DNA of 64,000 nt from Kineosporia aurantiaca JCM 3230 (GTDB lineage Bacteria > Actinomycetota > Actinomycetes > Actinomycetales > Kineosporiaceae): the NCBI GenBank assembly GCA_000719025.1, contig JODP01000006.1:992001-1056000 (forward strand), given 5' to 3'. Below are positions 56,245 to 63,497 of the stretch, one piece after another; within the stretch, counting starts at the first letter, position 1, and the number at the start of each line of letters is the position of its first letter. The notes beneath the pieces are model-generated. The model did not search any database. It had not been told where the DNA came from and worked only from the letters and a program-made list of their open reading frames with translations. The translations under genes were made by a program, and so were the position numbers.

Positions 56245-56284
56245 TTTAAATACGTTGTCCCTCGACGGTGGGGGCGTCTAGTCT
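56245..56284 (+). promoter_or_regulatory. whiB7-type promoter with AT-rich upstream box
   Basis: TTTAAATA (56245-56252) lies two bases before a -35 TTGTCC (56255-56260), followed after 18 bases by a -10 TAGTCT (56279-56284). An AT-rich box next to a housekeeping -35 is the known architecture of WhiB7/SigA-activated promoters, so autoregulation is likely. The predicted start is near 56291, about 555 bases before whiB7. Confidence 0.65.
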
Positions 56285-56369
56285 CAACACGTTGTCGCGG
56301 GAGTGACAACCTACGCACCGCGGCAGGTCTGAAGAAGACCGGCCCGAGATGAACAGGAGGTGGCGAGAC

Positions 56370-56669
56370 GTGAACACGATGATCAACATGCTGGGCACGA
56401 CCGCCACCGCCGCCTCGGGTTCCCCGTTGGCCGCCGACCGGTATCGCATGAACGGCATCGTCCTCGCCCACACCGGCGCCAGTGTCACGGGTGCAGTCTG
56501 CCCGCAGCTGGTCTCGCCGACGGTCGCCACCCTGGTTCTGTCCGCCACGGCGGAAGCCTGGGGCAGCGCCGGCAGTGGTACCGGGGCCGGTCGACCGGCC
56601 GATGTGCGCCCGATCTCCGATTTCTCCAAGCCCCGTCACGGGTCTCAGGCCAGCGATGGCTCCGGATAG
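56370..56669 (+). CDS. Leader ORF in the whiB7 5' region
   Basis: A 99-codon frame starting at GTG 56370 (MNTMINMLGTTATAAS), preceded by AGGAGG at 56355-56360. An in-frame ATG at 56349 is the alternative. The peptide is low-complexity, rich in Ala, Gly, Ser and Thr, with no domain. It ends 25 bases before a strong terminator, followed by whiB7. Known whiB7/wblC leaders contain an upstream ORF whose translation controls termination. That function here is inferred from position. Confidence 0.6.
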   Translation: MNTMINMLGTTATAASGSPLAADRYRMNGIVLAHTGASVTGAVCPQLVSPTVATLVLSATAEAWGSAGSGTGAGRPADVRPISDFSKPRHGSQASDGSG

Positions 56670-56694
56670 GCAAGCCGCCTCTTCCGGCCTCGCG

Positions 56695-56735
56695 AAAAGC
56701 CGTGGACCCCGATTCGGGTCCACGGCTTTTTCGTT
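56695..56735 (+). terminator. Attenuator-type terminator upstream of whiB7
   Basis: A perfect 15-bp stem (56695-56709 and 56716-56730, loop CGATTC) is flanked by AAAA and followed by TTTTTCGTTGT, one of the few hairpins here with a true T-run. It sits between the leader ORF and whiB7. CCACGGC at 56545-56551 inside the leader ORF can pair with GCCGTGG of its 5' arm, a possible antiterminator. Confidence 0.8.
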
Positions 56736-56845
56736 GTCTGACAAGGGTTTTCCACGCCGCAATGAGAAAACTGTCCGATCCAGATTCCGATTCAACGAGA
56801 GATGAAACGCCTTCCGGCCGGAGCCGGGGGAACAATCCGAGGGGG

Positions 56846-57148
56846 ATGAAACCCGTGCAGCTCACCGCCTTGCTCGACGCCTTGGTGGAAGAGATCGATG
56901 AGACGACCTCCACCGAGATGCCATGCCGGGTGTTCGACGCGGAACTCTGGTTCGCAGAGTCGCCGACGGATGTGGAGCACGCGAAGGCCCTGTGCCTGGA
57001 CTGCCCGGTGCGGCAGGAATGCCTCGCCGGCGCCCTGGAACGGCACGAGCCGTGGGGCGTCTGGGGTGGCGAGCTCTTCGTCGCTGGCGTGGTCGTCCCG
57101 CGCAAGCGGCCGAGGGGCCGGCCGCGGAAGGTCGTGGTGGCCGCCTGA
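56846..57148 (+). CDS. whiB7: WhiB7-family transcriptional regulator
   Basis: A 100-residue iron-sulfur regulator that, with SigA, activates intrinsic antibiotic-resistance genes. Four cluster Cys are visible (C27, C50, C53, C59: CLDCPVRQEC). GVWGG at 71-75 is the SigA-binding turn, and the C-terminal AT-hook RGRPRK (90-95) is diagnostic for WhiB7. ATG 56846 has GAGGGGG immediately upstream. An upstream in-frame ATG (56762) is less likely. The location near uvrD2, mrx1, nudC and the ABC1 kinase matches mycobacteria. Confidence 0.95.
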   Translation: MKPVQLTALLDALVEEIDETTSTEMPCRVFDAELWFAESPTDVEHAKALCLDCPVRQECLAGALERHEPWGVWGGELFVAGVVVPRKRPRGRPRKVVVAA

Positions 57149-57245
57149 GAGCAGGCGGCCACCGCGCCACCGCGCAGCCCTCCGGCCATCCGAATTCCGA
57201 AACTATTTCGACATCATCGTGTTTCGTTTCCGAGGGGGAAATGCC

Positions 57246-57428
57246 GTGCACGCCAGTCTGTACAACTACGAGCTCCTGAAACTGCAACACGGCGAGGCCG
57301 AGCGCCTCGCCGCCGAGGAACGCTGGGCCAGCACCGTGCGCCGGGCCAACCGGCGCACCCGCCGGGCCCTCTGGACCCGGGCGACCCAGCCGACCCGGGC
57401 CGCCGCCCGCCGGGCGGCAACCACCTGA
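57246..57428 (+). CDS. Small basic Arg/Ala-rich protein
   Basis: A 60-residue protein starting at GTG 57246 with GAGGGGGAA upstream. MHASLYNYELLKLQHGEAERLAAEE gives an amphipathic helix; the rest is Arg-rich (RRANRRTRRAL, AAARRAATT). No domain is recognised. Similar short basic proteins of unknown role are common in actinomycetes. It is followed by a terminator. Confidence 0.7.
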   Translation: MHASLYNYELLKLQHGEAERLAAEERWASTVRRANRRTRRALWTRATQPTRAAARRAATT

Positions 57429-57493
57429 AATTTCTGTCCGCTGATGTATCGAAGACGCAACGAGCAGGCTCTACCTAGCGTCTCGGATTCGGG

Positions 57494-57529
57494 CGAGGGC
57501 TGACCATCGGAGGGGGTGGTCAGCCCTCG
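57494..57529 (+). terminator. Terminator after the small basic protein gene
   Basis: A perfect 13-bp stem (57494-57506 and 57517-57529) with a 10-base G-rich loop. It probably ends the whiB7 transcription unit. Confidence 0.7.
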
Positions 57530-57536
57530 CTCCCCG

Positions 57537-57626
57537 TTTGCGAGGTTGCCGCTTTGCGAGGTCGCCGTTTGCGAGGTCGACGTTTGCGGGGTCGACGTTT
57601 GCGGGGTCGACGTTTGCGGGTCGCCG
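57537..57626. repeat. Six 15-bp tandem repeats
   Basis: Units related to TTTGCGAGGTCGACG start at 57537, 57553, 57568, 57583, 57598 and 57613; the first has one extra base after it and the last lacks one. On the minus strand they spell repeated ANVDP pentapeptides in a 93-codon frame that I do not accept as a gene. Confidence 0.85.
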
Positions 57627-58027
57627 AGGAGATGACGGCCTTGGCCGTCGTTCTGCGGATGGGGCGTCACCAATTTGCGGGAGCCGAACCGATCCGCTGG
57701 CTGAGGGCGACCGGGGATTACCGAACGCGACGAAGGGCCGAGGTTCATCCACTTGGACGAGGGGTGAACGGGCCGGAGGGATTGCGGCGCGGCGGCGATC
57801 AGGAAAGCGCGGGTGAATCGCGTGATCGTGATGCCGGAAGAGCGCCGAGCGGTATTAAGGCAGTGATCTGCGGGCCTGGTGGGCAGAATTTGCGGGTCGC
57901 CCGGGTACGGCGCCGGAGCCGGCCGTCACGAGTGACGGCAGGTTGCCCCGAGTGCCGCTCCTACCGGCCGGTGGGAGCGGCGTTGCTCTGGTCGGCGGTG
58001 CGTCGAGGGTGCGGGCGGGAAGCGGGT
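57627..58027. other. Gene-free stretch with tandem hairpins
   Basis: About 400 bases without a supported gene. Two hairpins lie near 58 kb: 57922-57929 with 57932-57939, and 57954-57967 with 57970-57981. The second is a likely terminator for the minus-strand zinc-ribbon gene that ends at 58028. Confidence 0.5.
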
Positions 58028-58279
58028 TCAGGTCCGGACGGCGCGCACGTCCTGGCCGTCCTCGATCTCCAGAATCCGCTCCCGGGTGCAGCTTTCGCAG
58101 TCCCAGAGAACGACTCCGTTGATCAGCGACCAGACGCCGACCACCCGGTACAGCCCCTGCGGGGCGGGTGTCAGGCAGGTGCGGCAGTGCGTGTGCGGGC
58201 CGGGCTGCGAGGGGATCGCAGCCAGACCGGCGGGTTCAGGATCGGCGACGCGGGTCTCTGAACGCAGTGAGCCATTCAT
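58028..58279 (-). CDS. Small zinc-ribbon-like protein
   Basis: An 83-residue protein with two CxxC pairs (C32, C35 and C61, C64) flanking VGVWSLINGVVLWD, a pattern consistent with a zinc ribbon. Function is unknown. ATG 58279 is chosen as it lies seven bases after TACCCT, suggesting a leaderless message; GTG 58309 and ATG 58297 are alternatives. It is convergent with the whiB7 unit. Confidence 0.65.
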   Translation of the reverse strand: MNGSLRSETRVADPEPAGLAAIPSQPGPHTHCRTCLTPAPQGLYRVVGVWSLINGVVLWDCESCTRERILEIEDGQDVRAVRT

Positions 58280-58309
58280 GGGTTTCAGGGTACGCATTTC
58301 GCGTAACAC

Positions 58310-58571
58310 CGGGATGACGGTTCACCGGTCCGGCGGATATCTGCTGGACATCTGGCGATTCTGAACCGGGTTCGGCCGGCCCGCCACCGTCTCAGAATGC
58401 GATATGGCCGTCTCATTCATTGATTTCGGGAACCGGCCCGGAAAAGGCCCCGGTCTCGGCGTCCGCCACCCTGCGTAGTCTTCCGCTGGAGCATGACGCC
58501 GCTGGTCGCGGCCTGTACGCAGGGGCGCGGCCCGCTCGGGATCCTTGGGCAAATGTCTAACCCAGGGTCAG
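58310..58571. other. Intergenic region before the ABC1 kinase terminator
   Basis: No gene is supported. It should hold the promoter of the zinc-ribbon gene. I see no repeat or RNA signature beyond short GC-rich palindromes. Confidence 0.4.
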
Positions 58572-58613
58572 CCGGTGCGGACCGGAACCCCCTCCAGGAT
58601 CGGTCCGCACCGG
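58572..58613 (-). terminator. Terminator of the ABC1 kinase gene
   Basis: A perfect 13-bp stem CCGGTGCGGACCG (58572-58584) with its complement (58601-58613) and a 16-base loop, about 140 bases downstream of the kinase stop on the minus strand. Confidence 0.55.
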
Positions 58614-58754
58614 CCGGCACCTTCGCCCGCGATCCATAGGACGCCGGTTCCCGGACCGGGGTTGCCGATCGCGGATGTGGCGCGCATCACTGCAGCATCC
58701 GTGCAGCGGGAGGGAAGCAGATCTGGCCGATCGGCCCGACCGCCGTTCCCCCGT

Positions 58755-60086
58755 TCAGCCGGGCTCGACCACCGAGGCGTCGAACTCCGGCAGCCACTGC
58801 CCCAGCACCCAGGGCACCGGCACGTCCCCGTCGATCTGGCAGAGCACCGCGATCCCGCCCAGCCAGACCCGGTGGATCAGCAGGTACTCGGGCGGCAGGT
58901 TGAGCTTCAGCCCCATCGTCCAGTCCGGCCGCCGCACGTCGTTGACGTAGGCGAACAGCGAGCGCATCCAGGCCCGCTCGAACCGCCAGGTCGGGTGCCG
59001 GATCGGCTCCAGGAACGGGCTCAGGTAGGTGAGCAGGGCGTCCCCGTCGATGGTGATCGAGGACTTGATGAAGCCCAGCTCACGCAGTCCCTCCACGACC
59101 GCCTCCGACTCCCCGGCCAGGGCCAGGGTGAGCAGCCGGCCCATCTCCGGCGGCATGCCCTCGGGCAGTCGCTTGACCGCGCCGAAGTCGAGGATCCCGA
59201 ACCGGCCGTCGTCCAGCAGGCGGTAGTTGCCCGGGTGCGGGTCGGCGTGCAGCAGACCGGCCCGGGCCGGCCCGGCCAGCAGGAACTCCATGTACCGGCG
59301 GGCGCCCAGGTCGCGCTCCTCCTGGGTGCCCTCGGCGATCAGCCGGGACAGCGGCACCCCGTCCAGCCACTCGCTGACGATCACGTGCTCGCTGCTGGCC
59401 AGCACCTCGGGGATGGCGAAGACCGGGTCGCCGCGGAACGCCTTGGCGAACCGGGCCTGGGTCTTGGCCTCGAGCGTGTAGTCCAGCTCCTCGACCATCC
59501 GGGCCTTGAGCTCGTCCAGGATCGGTTTGACGTCCAGCCCGGGGATCCACCCGGCGGCGATCCGGCCGACCCGGGTGACCTGGTTCAGGTCCGAGATCAG
59601 GGCCGCCCCGGCGCCCGGGTACTGGATCTTCACCGCCACCGCCCGGCCGTCCCGCCAGACCGCGCGGTGCACCTGACCGATCGAGGCGGCCGCGGCCGGC
59701 TGGTCCTCGAAACTGCGGAACTTGCTGGTGCGCCAGCGCGGTCCGAGCTGCTCGGCCAGCACCTTGTGCACGGTGGCGGCGGGCAGCGGGGGCGCCGCGT
59801 CCTGCAGCTTGGTCAGCATGGCCCGGTAGGGGGCGGCGACCTCCTCCGGCAGGGCGGCCTCGAAGACGCTCAGCGCCTGGCCGAACTTCATCGCCCCGCC
59901 CTTGAGCTCGCCCAGCACCCGGAACAGCTGCTCCGCGGTGCGGGCCTGCATCTCGGCCGCGACCAGCTCGGCCGGCCGCCCGCCGAGGCGTTTGCCGACC
60001 CCGAGAGCGGTTCGCCCGGCTGCGCTCAACGGGAGGGCCGCGAGCTTCGCCGTCCGGGTGACCGCCCAACGCGGCAGATCTGTCAC
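58755..60086 (-). CDS. ABC1/UbiB-family atypical kinase
   Basis: A 443-residue AarF/UbiB kinase-like protein. The family KxGQ motif is MKFGQ (66-70), the Ala-rich nucleotide loop is AAAASIGQVHRA (131-142), the ATP Lys is K153 (VAVKIQYPG), the catalytic loop is ADPHPGNYRLL, and DFGAVK is the metal motif. In mycobacteria the corresponding gene neighbours whiB7 and has been linked to intrinsic antibiotic tolerance. The substrate is unknown. It is downstream of the ThiF-like gene on the same strand. Confidence 0.93.
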   Translation of the reverse strand: MTDLPRWAVTRTAKLAALPLSAAGRTALGVGKRLGGRPAELVAAEMQARTAEQLFRVLGELKGGAMKFGQALSVFEAALPEEVAAPYRAMLTKLQDAAPPLPAATVHKVLAEQLGPRWRTSKFRSFEDQPAAAASIGQVHRAVWRDGRAVAVKIQYPGAGAALISDLNQVTRVGRIAAGWIPGLDVKPILDELKARMVEELDYTLEAKTQARFAKAFRGDPVFAIPEVLASSEHVIVSEWLDGVPLSRLIAEGTQEERDLGARRYMEFLLAGPARAGLLHADPHPGNYRLLDDGRFGILDFGAVKRLPEGMPPEMGRLLTLALAGESEAVVEGLRELGFIKSSITIDGDALLTYLSPFLEPIRHPTWRFERAWMRSLFAYVNDVRRPDWTMGLKLNLPPEYLLIHRVWLGGIAVLCQIDGDVPVPWVLGQWLPEFDASVVEPG

Positions 60087-60155
60087 GTCGTCATTCTCCC
60101 TTCTCGTCCCCTCCGGCGCGCGCCCGCATCGCCCCCGGGCGGTCGCGGATCCGGT

Positions 60156-61199
60156 TCAGTGGCAGCCGCAGGCCGGATGCAGCGGCCACGCGCGGCGGGC
60201 GACCAGGCCGTCCGGCAGTTCCACCTCGAGCGTGGCGCCCACCGCGGCCGGCACCGTCATCCCGTCCAGATGGGCCAGCACCTGCAACGTCGCCAACCCG
60301 GCGGCCAGGCCGGAACTGGCCGTCTCCTCGGCCTCCTCGCCCTCCTGGGTCTGGAGGTCGCCGAGCAGCCGGGGCCAGTCCGGATCGCGGTCCTCCCGAT
60401 GCAGATCCAGGCAGCGCAGGCAGGGGCTGCGACCGGGCCGGACCAGCGGCCCGACCACCACGCTGTCCTCCAGGACGACCACAGCCAGATGCGGGACGTC
60501 CGCGCTGAGCAGGGAATCGGCCCGGATCGCGTCGGCGGTGCCGTGGTCGATCAGGACGACCAGATCGGGCCGGGGGTCCGCCGCCGGCGCGGGACGCCCG
60601 GGGTTCGGCCCGGGGTGCGGATGGCCGCCGGCCCGACGCACCACGTCCTGCCCGACCGCCTGGCGGGAACGCCCGAGGTCGGGGAGCCCGGCCCCGGCCG
60701 GGGCCAGATCGGCGGCGGTGACCCGTCCCGGGTCCTGCACCAGCACGGTGCCGACCCCGGCCGCGGCCAGGGTGGCGGCCAGCGAACAGCCCAGCCGCCC
60801 GGCCCCGTGAACCACCACCTGGCGGCTCGCCCGGGCGGTCAGAAGGCGCCAGCCGTCGCCGGCCCGGGGATGCACCACGGACCAGATCGCCGCGTCCGGG
60901 GCGAGCCGGGACGCGTTGGGGCCCAGCCGGCCCGGGCCCGGAGTGCCCGGACCGGAGGAGGACAGGACGCCGCGCCGGCCGAGGATCCGGACCAGGGCCC
61001 GCCCGCGTTCGGGATCGCCGTACGCGGACAGGACACCGGGGACGGACGGGTCGATGCCGTGCCGGAGGGCCTCGACCAGCGGGGCGTCCTGCGGGGTGAG
61101 ACCGGTGATCACGGTGCCGCGGCGCCGGGAGAGACCGATCTGCAGCGTGCCCGGATCCCGCCAGACCCGCCGGAAGCCCGGCTTGAGACGTATGCGCAC
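60156..61199 (-). CDS. ThiF/E1-like adenylyltransferase-fold protein
   Basis: A 347-residue protein. Residues 1-100 form a winged-helix-like N-terminal domain (LRRRGTVITGLT-type start, ILGRRGVL). A Rossmann E1-like domain from about 120 has VVVHGAGRLGCSLAATLAAAGV. Zinc-type Cys are in CLRCLDLH and the C-terminal CGC. The catalytic Cys and Arg finger of true E1 enzymes are not obvious. Similar proteins occur next to the ABC1 kinase in mycobacteria. It may bind a peptide or act as a scaffold; function unknown. Confidence 0.82.
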   Translation of the reverse strand: MRIRLKPGFRRVWRDPGTLQIGLSRRRGTVITGLTPQDAPLVEALRHGIDPSVPGVLSAYGDPERGRALVRILGRRGVLSSSGPGTPGPGRLGPNASRLAPDAAIWSVVHPRAGDGWRLLTARASRQVVVHGAGRLGCSLAATLAAAGVGTVLVQDPGRVTAADLAPAGAGLPDLGRSRQAVGQDVVRRAGGHPHPGPNPGRPAPAADPRPDLVVLIDHGTADAIRADSLLSADVPHLAVVVLEDSVVVGPLVRPGRSPCLRCLDLHREDRDPDWPRLLGDLQTQEGEEAEETASSGLAAGLATLQVLAHLDGMTVPAAVGATLEVELPDGLVARRAWPLHPACGCH

Positions 61200-61474
61200 G
61201 AATTTCCCCCCATCGACCCGAGCAGGGTGTCAGGCGGGGTGCGGTCGTGCGGAGCACCGTACACAGGGACGGCACTGCCTGTGGATAACTGGTGGAGCAC
61301 TGATCATGTGATGGTCGCCGGTGGCGGCCAGGACCTGGGTCTGAAGTCCCGGCGCGCGCCACCGCCGCATTCGGGTCACCCGCGGCAGCGCTGCGGGTCG
61401 CCCGATGTCGAGCCAGTCGTCGTCAGCGGGTCACGCGGCCCTCGACGGGCCCCACGACCGCCTGAACGTGCTGG

Positions 61475-61630
61475 TCAGGCCTTACCGAGGATGCGGTTGA
61501 GGTTCGTCCCGCAGACCGGGCAGGTGCCCTTGGCCATGCGACGGCCGTTGGTCTCCACGACCTTGCCCTCGGCCTGACGCTTCTCCTTGCACTTCACGCA
61601 GTAGAACTCGCCACTGTAGGTGTCCGACAT
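61475..61630 (-). CDS. DUF5679-type zinc-ribbon protein
   Basis: A 51-residue protein with YCVKCKEKR and CPVCGTNL, four Cys (C11, C14, C37, C40) for one zinc. GRRMAKGTCPVCG is typical of the actinobacterial DUF5679 family. ATG 61630 has AGGAG nine bases upstream. Function is unknown. Confidence 0.88.
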   Translation of the reverse strand: MSDTYSGEFYCVKCKEKRQAEGKVVETNGRRMAKGTCPVCGTNLNRILGKA

Positions 61631-61888
61631 GTTCGCTCCTGTTGCGGGTTGTGAGTGGGGTCTGCACGCATCGACCGCTCGTGACGAGGCGGTGCCCTGA
61701 CTGGGCGTGACGCCTTTCGCAGCGACTCCCCGGCCCGGTCGGGAGGTCACACTAGCCCAGCACGCGGGTTGTGCCTGCGTAGACGGCTAATCGGCGCGCC
61801 GGGAGGGCACCCTTGGGCGGCAAGATGTCGGTTTTGTAACGGCTCGTCCGGTACTCGCAGTTAGAACTGCCACACGCTCGGAGGCCAC
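61631..61888. other. Intergenic region upstream of the DUF5679 gene
   Basis: No gene is supported between 61631 and the long hairpin. The first 100 bases should hold the promoter of the DUF5679 gene. Confidence 0.4.
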
Positions 61889-61955
61889 GAAAAAGGGGCC
61901 CCGGGTCGATCACCGTGCGCCTTCCCCAGCGCGCGAAGATCGTTACCCGGAGCCC
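61889..61955 (-). ncRNA. Long hairpin with T-run, terminator or end of a small RNA
   Basis: Arms 61896-61906 and 61945-61955 pair over 11 positions with one mismatch. The stem continues through CGATC/GATCG and GCGC pairs, giving one extended hairpin of about 60 bases. On the minus strand it is followed by TTTTT. No minus-strand gene ends here, since the genes on both sides point away. It could terminate an unannotated small RNA starting around 62.0-62.2 kb, or readthrough. Confidence 0.45.
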
Positions 61956-62033
61956 TGACGATCACGCTAGAAGCTGCTGGCCGCCGCGTCAATCGGAATG
62001 GACGTGCAGGGCTGCACCGGTTGTGCACCGGCC

Positions 62034-62075
62034 TGTGGACAACCCTGTGGACAACGGGGTGACGCCTGTGGATAT
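62034..62075. promoter_or_regulatory. Cluster of DnaA-box-like sequences
   Basis: TGTGGACAA occurs at 62034-62042 and 62046-62054 (12-base spacing), with a near match TGTGGATAT at 62067-62075. Its complement TTGTCCACA is the actinobacterial DnaA-box consensus. A further TGTGGATAA is at 61280-61288. No oriC gene context (dnaA, dnaN) is present. Confidence 0.55.
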
Positions 62076-62200
62076 GTCCGGAATCGTCCGCGGGTCGCCG
62101 TCCCGGCCGACCGTTCGGCGCGCGATTTTTTGGTGCAGTTGTGTGATCAGGTGGTCGCGGAAGGAAGATTCCGTGAGGGTTGGCCGGGTACGGTGCGGAG

Positions 62201-62929
62201 GTGGCCAATAGCACGCCGGAACCGGCAGACGATCCGCAGGTCGAGGTGCGCAGAAGCGGACGGCGTCGCAGCACGGTCACGGCCTATCGCGAGGGCGGCC
62301 GGACGGTGGTCCTCATCCCGGCGCGGTTCACCCGCACCCAGGAGCGCGAGTGGGTGCAGCGGATGCTCGAGCGGCTCTCCGCCCAGGAGCGCCGCCGGCG
62401 GCCGGGCGACGACGAGCTGATGACCCGGGCGATCACCCTGAACGAGCGGCACCTGCGTGGCCTGGCCACCCCGGCCAGCGTGACCTGGGTGCAGAACCAG
62501 AACACCCGCTGGGGCTCGTGCACCCCGGCCGACCGCTCGATCCGGCTGAGCACCCGGCTGCTGGGCATGCCCAACTGGGTGCTCGACTACGTGCTGCTGC
62601 ACGAGCTGGCGCACCTGATCGAGCCCGGCCACGGCCCGGACTTCTGGTCGCTGCTGGACACCTATCCGCGCACCGAGCGGGCCCGGGGCTTCCTCGAGGG
62701 CTTTTCGGCCGCCCGCGACCTGCCGGCCGACGACAACCCGCCCGGCTCCTCGCCGGCCGACAATCCGGCCGACCACGCCGCCCACGCCGATCAGGACGAC
62801 GACGAGGAGGGCCCGGGAGCCACCGAGCCGGAGACCGATGTGGACGACGAGGACGTGGACGACATCCTCCAGGTCGGTCCCGCCGGGTCGGAAGGCACCG
62901 CCCCGCGTCCTCGTCAGACGTCCGCCTAG
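62201..62929 (+). CDS. YgjP/M48-like zinc metallopeptidase (DUF45)
   Basis: A 242-residue protein with a zinc peptidase motif HELAH (H134, E135, H138) and third ligand H144 in GHGPDFW. WGSC near residue 104 and the strand RWGSCTPADRSIRLSTRL are typical of the DUF45/WLM group. A 70-residue acidic disordered tail (DDDEEGPG, DVDDEDVDD) follows the domain. GTG 62201 lies six bases after TACGGT and may be leaderless; a TTG at 62180 is the alternative. Substrates are unknown. Confidence 0.85.
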   Translation: MANSTPEPADDPQVEVRRSGRRRSTVTAYREGGRTVVLIPARFTRTQEREWVQRMLERLSAQERRRRPGDDELMTRAITLNERHLRGLATPASVTWVQNQNTRWGSCTPADRSIRLSTRLLGMPNWVLDYVLLHELAHLIEPGHGPDFWSLLDTYPRTERARGFLEGFSAARDLPADDNPPGSSPADNPADHAAHADQDDDEEGPGATEPETDVDDEDVDDILQVGPAGSEGTAPRPRQTSA

Positions 62930-62945
62930 ACCGCCCCGGAGCTGC

Positions 62946-63497
62946 TCAGGACCTGCTCAGGACCTGACTGGCTCGGTGGATCAGCTCGGGCACGCCGGAG
63001 GCGAGCTCGGAGGGCAGCTCACCCACCGGCCACCACCGGACCTGGGGCGACTCGTCGCTCGGAGTGGGGTCTACGACGTCCGCGATCAGCAGGTACTGCA
63101 CGTCCAGGTGCCAGTCGACGACGCCGGGCGCGCACGGCGCCGGGTGCCGGGAGAGCAGGACCGGAGCCCCGATCACCCGACCGGTCAGCCCGGTCTCCTC
63201 CGCCACCTCCCGGGCCGCCGCGGCGGCCCCGCTCACGTCTTCCGGCTCGAAATGACCGCCTGGTTGCACCCAGAGCCGCATCTTGTGGTGAAAAACCAGG
63301 CAGGTCTGCGTGCCGTCCGGGCTCATCACCGCGGCGGAGGCGGTCAGATGCGCGGGTGCCTGCTCCCGACGCAGCAGACCGGCTCCCGCGTTGGCCAGCA
63401 GCGCCAGCCAGGCGGTCTGCTCGAAGCGCTCGTCCGGGCCCTCCGGCTGGGCGCTGCGCAGGGCCGCACCCACGTCCTCCAGCAGAAGGTCGCTCAC
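62946..63497 (-). CDS. NUDIX hydrolase
   Basis: A 183-residue Nudix enzyme. The box GGHFEPEDVSGAAAAAREVAEE, shown here in part as REVAEETG, keeps the catalytic Glu residues, though GHFE starts with the less common GGHFEPED. A long helical N-terminus precedes it. The substrate is not evident. Its start overlaps the metalloprotease stop by 4 bp, so the two genes are coupled. Confidence 0.88.
   Translation of the reverse strand: MSDLLLEDVGAALRSAQPEGPDERFEQTAWLALLANAGAGLLRREQAPAHLTASAAVMSPDGTQTCLVFHHKMRLWVQPGGHFEPEDVSGAAAAAREVAEETGLTGRVIGAPVLLSRHPAPCAPGVVDWHLDVQYLLIADVVDPTPSDESPQVRWWPVGELPSELASGVPELIHRASQVLSRS

Noticed and set aside
57471..57752. Minus-strand 93-codon ORF with ANVDP repeats
   Set aside because: It runs through a terminator hairpin, lacks a ribosome site, and its repeat is explained by DNA slippage. 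Kept only as a repeat.
57554..58261. Plus-strand 235-codon ORF
   Set aside because: It starts in the tandem repeat, is Arg/Gly-rich and overlaps the zinc-ribbon gene antisense.
58545..61577. A 1010-codon plus-strand ORF
   Set aside because: It lies antisense to the well-supported ABC1 kinase and ThiF-like genes and is Arg/Gly/Pro-rich, typical of high-GC shadow frames.
62034..62075. Replication origin
   Set aside because: No dnaA, dnaN, parAB or AT-rich unwinding region is nearby; only a few DnaA boxes.
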